From assembly GCA_011503125.2 (NCBI GenBank), contig WWBZ02000001.1, positions 1,984,001 to 2,048,000 on the forward strand: 64,000 nucleotides of DNA, read 5' to 3'. Below are positions 58,060 through 64,000 of this stretch, piece by piece; position 1 is the stretch's first letter; every line of letters starts with the position of its first letter. Made by a program: the position numbers and the translations under genes. Below the pieces are notes generated by a model. That model was not told the DNA's origin, searched no databases, and saw only the letters and a program-made list of their open reading frames with translations. The stretch is from Botryosphaeria dothidea (taxonomy: Eukaryota > Ascomycota > Dothideomycetes > Botryosphaeriales > Botryosphaeriaceae).

Positions 58060-60345
58060 CGATTTAACATACTGATCGTATGTTGTTCAGTTGACCGATG
58101 CGGGGGCTCGGGTAAATGTCCACTGAGGGCATGGAGGTTGCAGGGAGACTGGTTTGGACAGGTGACGCCGGCGATGCATTCGCTGTCGCTCCGATGCGAG
58201 CGGGAGTGTGATACTTCGAGCTTGGATCTGGGTCCGTTTTTTTTATCAGACTAAGATATCTCTGCGTTGGCTGGAGCAGATGACATTTCGGCAACACTAT
58301 ATAGGTCTCTGCAATGATCAGCCTCTCTCTGTCTGGGTTTATTAGCGTCAATACAGAGATGTATCGCTACGAATCTAAGAGCGAAGTCATGCATTCAGCC
58401 AGAATTTCATGATGATGTATGAAAAGAAAAGACCATCTCCCACCACACCTTCTCCCCCTTTTCGATCTGCCCACAAGAGATACTACTGCTCAGTAGGGCA
58501 GCCTACGTGGTCCCATTGCTTCAACTCCATAACGGTGCTGACTAAAGTTGGGATCACCGTAGGCCGGCATTCTGTGGTGAGACAGTAATTACGAAGTAGA
58601 GGGTTCACACTCACCGAAGTAAGCTCAGCCTCCTCCATCATGACAAACGACGTCTCCCAGGCACGCGGACTCCAGCCTTAAAGCCGCTGACGGCCCTACA
58701 GTCAATAATTGCTTTTTCCCGAGAGCCGAGATCCCTCTACGCCGCAGCCGCGTCTCCCCGAGCCATGGCTACACGATCGGCCGTCCCTCCCCGTTCCAAG
58801 GCAAAACCCGGGACCCAGACACACCCACACGCACCAACACGGCACGACCCACCCCAACCTGCATACGCACCCGCGCACATCACTCTCGTCCAGCCTCCCG
58901 CGCCCCACATCCACCCCCGTCAGCCACACTCGGTCTCAAGGTCTCACTCGCTCCCCCTTCCCACCCTTCCAGCGCAACCCCTGGCAATCCTTAAACATCC
59001 TTCGATCTGTGTGACCACATCGCGCAACCCGCATATCCGGAAGCCAGGATCCTCGGGGCGGCCCTGAACCGGTAGAAACCGCAAGGACCGTCAGTGCCGC
59101 CGCCCATGCGGCAGCACAAGGAACAGAAAAAAAGGTTAGAAAGAAAATAAAGAGGGTCTGCATGTCTCACCCGGCGGTGCGACCTCAAAAAGGATATTCT
59201 TGCGCAACTGTATGCGCCCCAAAAACCGGGTCACTCTCAGAAAGAAAAGGTGCCTCTCTCTTACACATGCGCACATACGCATTCGCTGGCGCTGTGCGTC
59301 CAAACTGTGTGGTTCCCCCGTGGCCCACTTGGTATCGAGCCACGGCGCTGGCCCCCCTTCATTCGTCCAGCCAATGGGATAAGCCAAGCGGGCATATATT
59401 CTGAAGGGGAAGGAGAAAAAGAAGCCAATAATCCCGGATAGGCGGACGCGGTGCATCTGCTCCTCCCTGCTGGTGGCTGGGTCAGCAGCAATGGGAACTT
59501 GAGATACGTTGCACGGATTGAGCCGCAAAGGACCGTGGCATGCTGTAATTGGACGCCATAGGCGGTCATTTCCTTTTCGTCTCCCATCCTTTTTTTTCGA
59601 GTTTTTGCTCTCTTCGCTGCGGACGAAAGAAGGAGCGGGTGGCTGCAGGGCTCACGATAAACATCTCGGACACGAACAGCGAGGGTCTCGCATGTGCGTT
59701 CGCTGTTGTGTGGATGTGGAGCATACGGCATATTGGTGTGCATGTGAGTCTTCTGCGTGTTTGATATGTGCGCGCTCCAGTCGGCGGCAGGCGGATGTGT
59801 ATCATCAGCTGCACCACATCGATAGATTCTGCGTCGAGCGGTTGGGGCAGATCGATCGAGCAGGCTGCGAGATGAGTCGGTACGACATGGTGAGCGGGAA
59901 GGCGGGCGGTTAAGCAAGGACACGGTTGGATTTGATTGACTGGCAAAGCAGCGGTCTGCTGGCTCACATGCGCGGGAGAAGAAGTTAGAGAGTGAGGTCG
60001 CTGTGTCGACACGGCATGGCGGGATGCGACGTCAGTTCATTCTCTCACCGCCCTTCACGGCGACGTCGGGGTTTGAGACACATGGCCAGATGAAACAGAG
60101 TGACATCGATATCGATATTGGGAGCGCGCAGCAGAGGGACGAGGAAGGGAGGTGCCCCTGCCATGGCCATCGTTCCCTTCGCCTTGGCGGCCCGCGAGCC
60201 CGCGCTCTGGACCCTGAAACGAAAGTGCGTCATCACCGTCTTGACTCGCGACGTCCACCGCGGGGCAGCTCCCCGAATCTCTCTCCCATCGCAGCCCCGA
60301 AACAACCAACCGCAGCCCCGCCTCATTCCACGTCGCACATCCACA
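58060..60345. other. Intergenic, no gene supported
   Basis: 2.3 kb. A Pro/His-rich frame with ATG at 58765 (100 codons) and frames at 59,500-60,010 lack domains. The right end is the promoter of the Nudix gene. Confidence 0.5.
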
Positions 60346-61301
60346 ATGTCGGCCGCCGACGCGAAGGTGCTCAAGACCGAGCCACTCGTACGTCACTGCC
60401 TCCCGCTGCCGCGTCCAATGCCTCACCACTCGCTTCGAGGAACGCAAGCAGCAGCCTGCCCAAGCCTAGACTGATACATGCACTAATCGCCATTGCTCCG
60501 CCTTACAGGATCCCAAGGATGCCCGTTGGGTGCGTCTCGTGAAGTATGGCCCCCTCTAGCTTCCTTCCCCGAGCTCCAGACTATCCAATTGCCCGCAAAC
60601 ATTTGTCCTCGCGAATTGGTCCCTCCATCAAATACACCCAATTGCTCTGACATCCTCCCGCTTTCAACCCCAACAGGACGACCTACTCGGACCCTCTCTC
60701 CAAAACGCGCGACTGGGAGTCCGCCGAGCGCCAGACCCGCCCGCAAGGCTCTCTGATCGACGGCGTGGGCATCGTCGCCATCCTGCAGACTCCTGACGCG
60801 CCGCCCTCACTCCTCCTGCAGAAGCAGTTCCGGCCGCCCGTCGACAAGGTGTGCATCGAGGTCCCCGCCGGCCTGATCGACGCGGGCGAGTCACCCGAGG
60901 TGTGCGCCCTACGCGAGCTCAAGGAGGAGACGGGCTACGTTGGCGAGGTGATCAAGGAAGGATTCGGCGTCAGTCCGGTTATGTGGAATGGTGAGTATTT
61001 GCTTTTGCAATTGCATTCTTTTTGTTGTTCACCCATCTACGGCTGACCATCATCATCATCAGACCCCGGCTTCTGCAATACCAACCTCAACATGGTTCAC
61101 GTTACGGTCGACATGACGAAGCCGGAGAACAAGAACCCGAAGCCAGAGCTTGAGGACAATGAGTTCATAGAGTGCTTCACCGTTCCGCTCGCCGACCTGT
61201 ACTCACAGTGCCGCGCCCTTGAGCAGCAAGGATACGCCATCGATGCACGTGTCGGCACACTGGCGGAGGGCATTGAGATCGCGAAGAGATGGAAGCTTTG
61301 A
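60346..61301 (+). CDS. YSA1: Nudix ADP-ribose pyrophosphatase, YSA1-like
   Basis: Four exons: 60346-60387, 60509-60543, 60677-60990 and 61063-61301; 209 residues. Hydrolyses ADP-ribose and related nucleoside diphosphate sugars to AMP and ribose-5-phosphate. The Nudix box GLIDAGESPEVCALRELKEETGYV fits GX5EX7REUXEEXGU with all metal-binding Glu present. The Ysa1-type features WESAERQTR, LLLQKQFRPPVDKVCIEVPAG and an acidic PELEDNEFIE segment after the box are all seen. Exon 2 is only 35 nt; it is supported because ARWVRLVK-TTYSDP joins in phase and matches the family strand before the domain. Cytosolic; no targeting signal. The third intron ends in a CATCATCATCATCAG tract. Convergent with the CTP synthase gene. 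Confidence 0.92.
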
Positions 61302-61685
61302 ATATGATTAGAAATTATGCCTAGAAAATAGATGGTGGGTACCAATACCCAGGTGGGCAACACCAATTGGTGGATGCACGGCACGGCACAAGGTTTTGGA
61401 ATGGTTGTTTCATTTTCCTTTCTATATCTGCTGCGCGGCAGCCTACACTCCCAAATTTATATCTTGAATCGAAATACCCAAGACAGAAATGCAAGGTAGT
61501 CTCAAGCCTCTAAGAAATCCTATAGAGCCGAAAACCCAAAGAGTTCTCCTTCAACGCCGACCACATTGCCAAGATTTTTTTTACTGTGCCGTTCTTTTGA
61601 GACCGTCCACCCAAATTGAATGACCTCGAACCCAGGTTTAGACATGTCTTGCCCAAACACCAATACCTTTCAGAATAGAAACGAT
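61302..61685. other. Convergent spacer between YSA1 and CTP synthase
   Basis: 384 bp holding both 3' flanks. No gene seen. Confidence 0.65.
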
Positions 61686-63731
<2,046 letters not shown>

Positions 63732-64000
63732 TTTGAGTTGCTGTGAAACTCAGTGGTGCCGTTCCTGGCTATTGCCAGGGGGAGAGAAAGAAAGGTCGAA
63801 GTGACGGCAGTGGTCGCGAAAAAATATTGGTGGGGCTCGCCGCTAGGGCTGGCTGCTAGGCGGCCTGGAACTTGGGTGCGCCAGGCCAAAGGCAAAAAAA
63901 CCTTAACACGACACGCTCCACCTCGTTGCCTGCACCGATGGGCCCTGCCGCTGCCTTGAGTTCCTTTTTTGCCTCTCCTTCTGCCTGCCCGCTATTGCTC
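63732..64000. other. Promoter region of the CTP synthase gene
   Basis: 269 bp to the window edge upstream of the CTP synthase ATG. No gene seen; anything beyond is cut off. Confidence 0.6.

Noticed and set aside
58765..59067. Pro/His-rich 100-codon ORF
   Set aside because: Low-complexity reading of a C-rich tract; no domain, signal or splice support.

Overview
The window looks like nuclear DNA of a filamentous ascomycete (Pezizomycotina; a dothideomycete-like fungus is my guess). Genes are dense on both strands with short introns of about 44-133 bp. These mostly have GTANGT-type donors and a CTRAC-like branch site just before the acceptor. The families are typically fungal: ZRT3-like zinc transporter, Psr1-like phosphatase, THADA/Trm732, Loa1/Vps66, Pmp3. 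No gene cluster or operon is evident; this is mostly ordinary housekeeping sequence with one fresh retrotransposon. All names come from reading protein motifs by eye, since no database search was possible.

Layout. 1-7.5 kb: MET2 homoserine O-acetyltransferase (+), an unrecognised one-helix membrane protein (+) whose ORF ends in the leaky-type stop context TGA-CTA, and a small secreted CBM52-like protein (-). 7.5-13.6 kb: a 3 kb GC-rich gene-poor stretch, a Ree1/DUF1349 protein (+), and a secreted eight-cysteine, probably GPI-anchored protein (+). 14-22.3 kb: a divergent pair, Loa1-type acyltransferase (-) and kinesin-14 (+), then a ZIP zinc transporter (+). 22.3-34.5 kb: a gene-poor stretch with a tRNA-like relic, then ILV3 dihydroxy-acid dehydratase, Psr1-like phosphatase and the PP1 regulator Sds22 (all +). 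36-45 kb: divergent TIM23 (-) and Trm732/THADA (+), then a DHA1 transporter (-). 45-51.7 kb: a 3.6 kb gene-free GC-rich region, a Pmp3 protein with a long tail (-), and an aldo-keto reductase (+). 51.75-56.96 kb: a complete Ty1/copia element with LTRs that look identical, a target duplication and one intact Gag-Pol ORF. 57-64 kb: an F-box gene broken by one in-frame stop, an ADP-ribose-type Nudix hydrolase (+), and CTP synthase (-).

The items most worth a second look are an apparent AT-AC intron in the CTP synthase gene, the TGA-CTA context followed by a 78-codon open extension at 5.3 kb, four introns that are multiples of three and free of stops, and the young copia element with a half-tRNA-iMet type primer site and a tandem-repeat leader. 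I did not find a multi-gene system that I would call novel.
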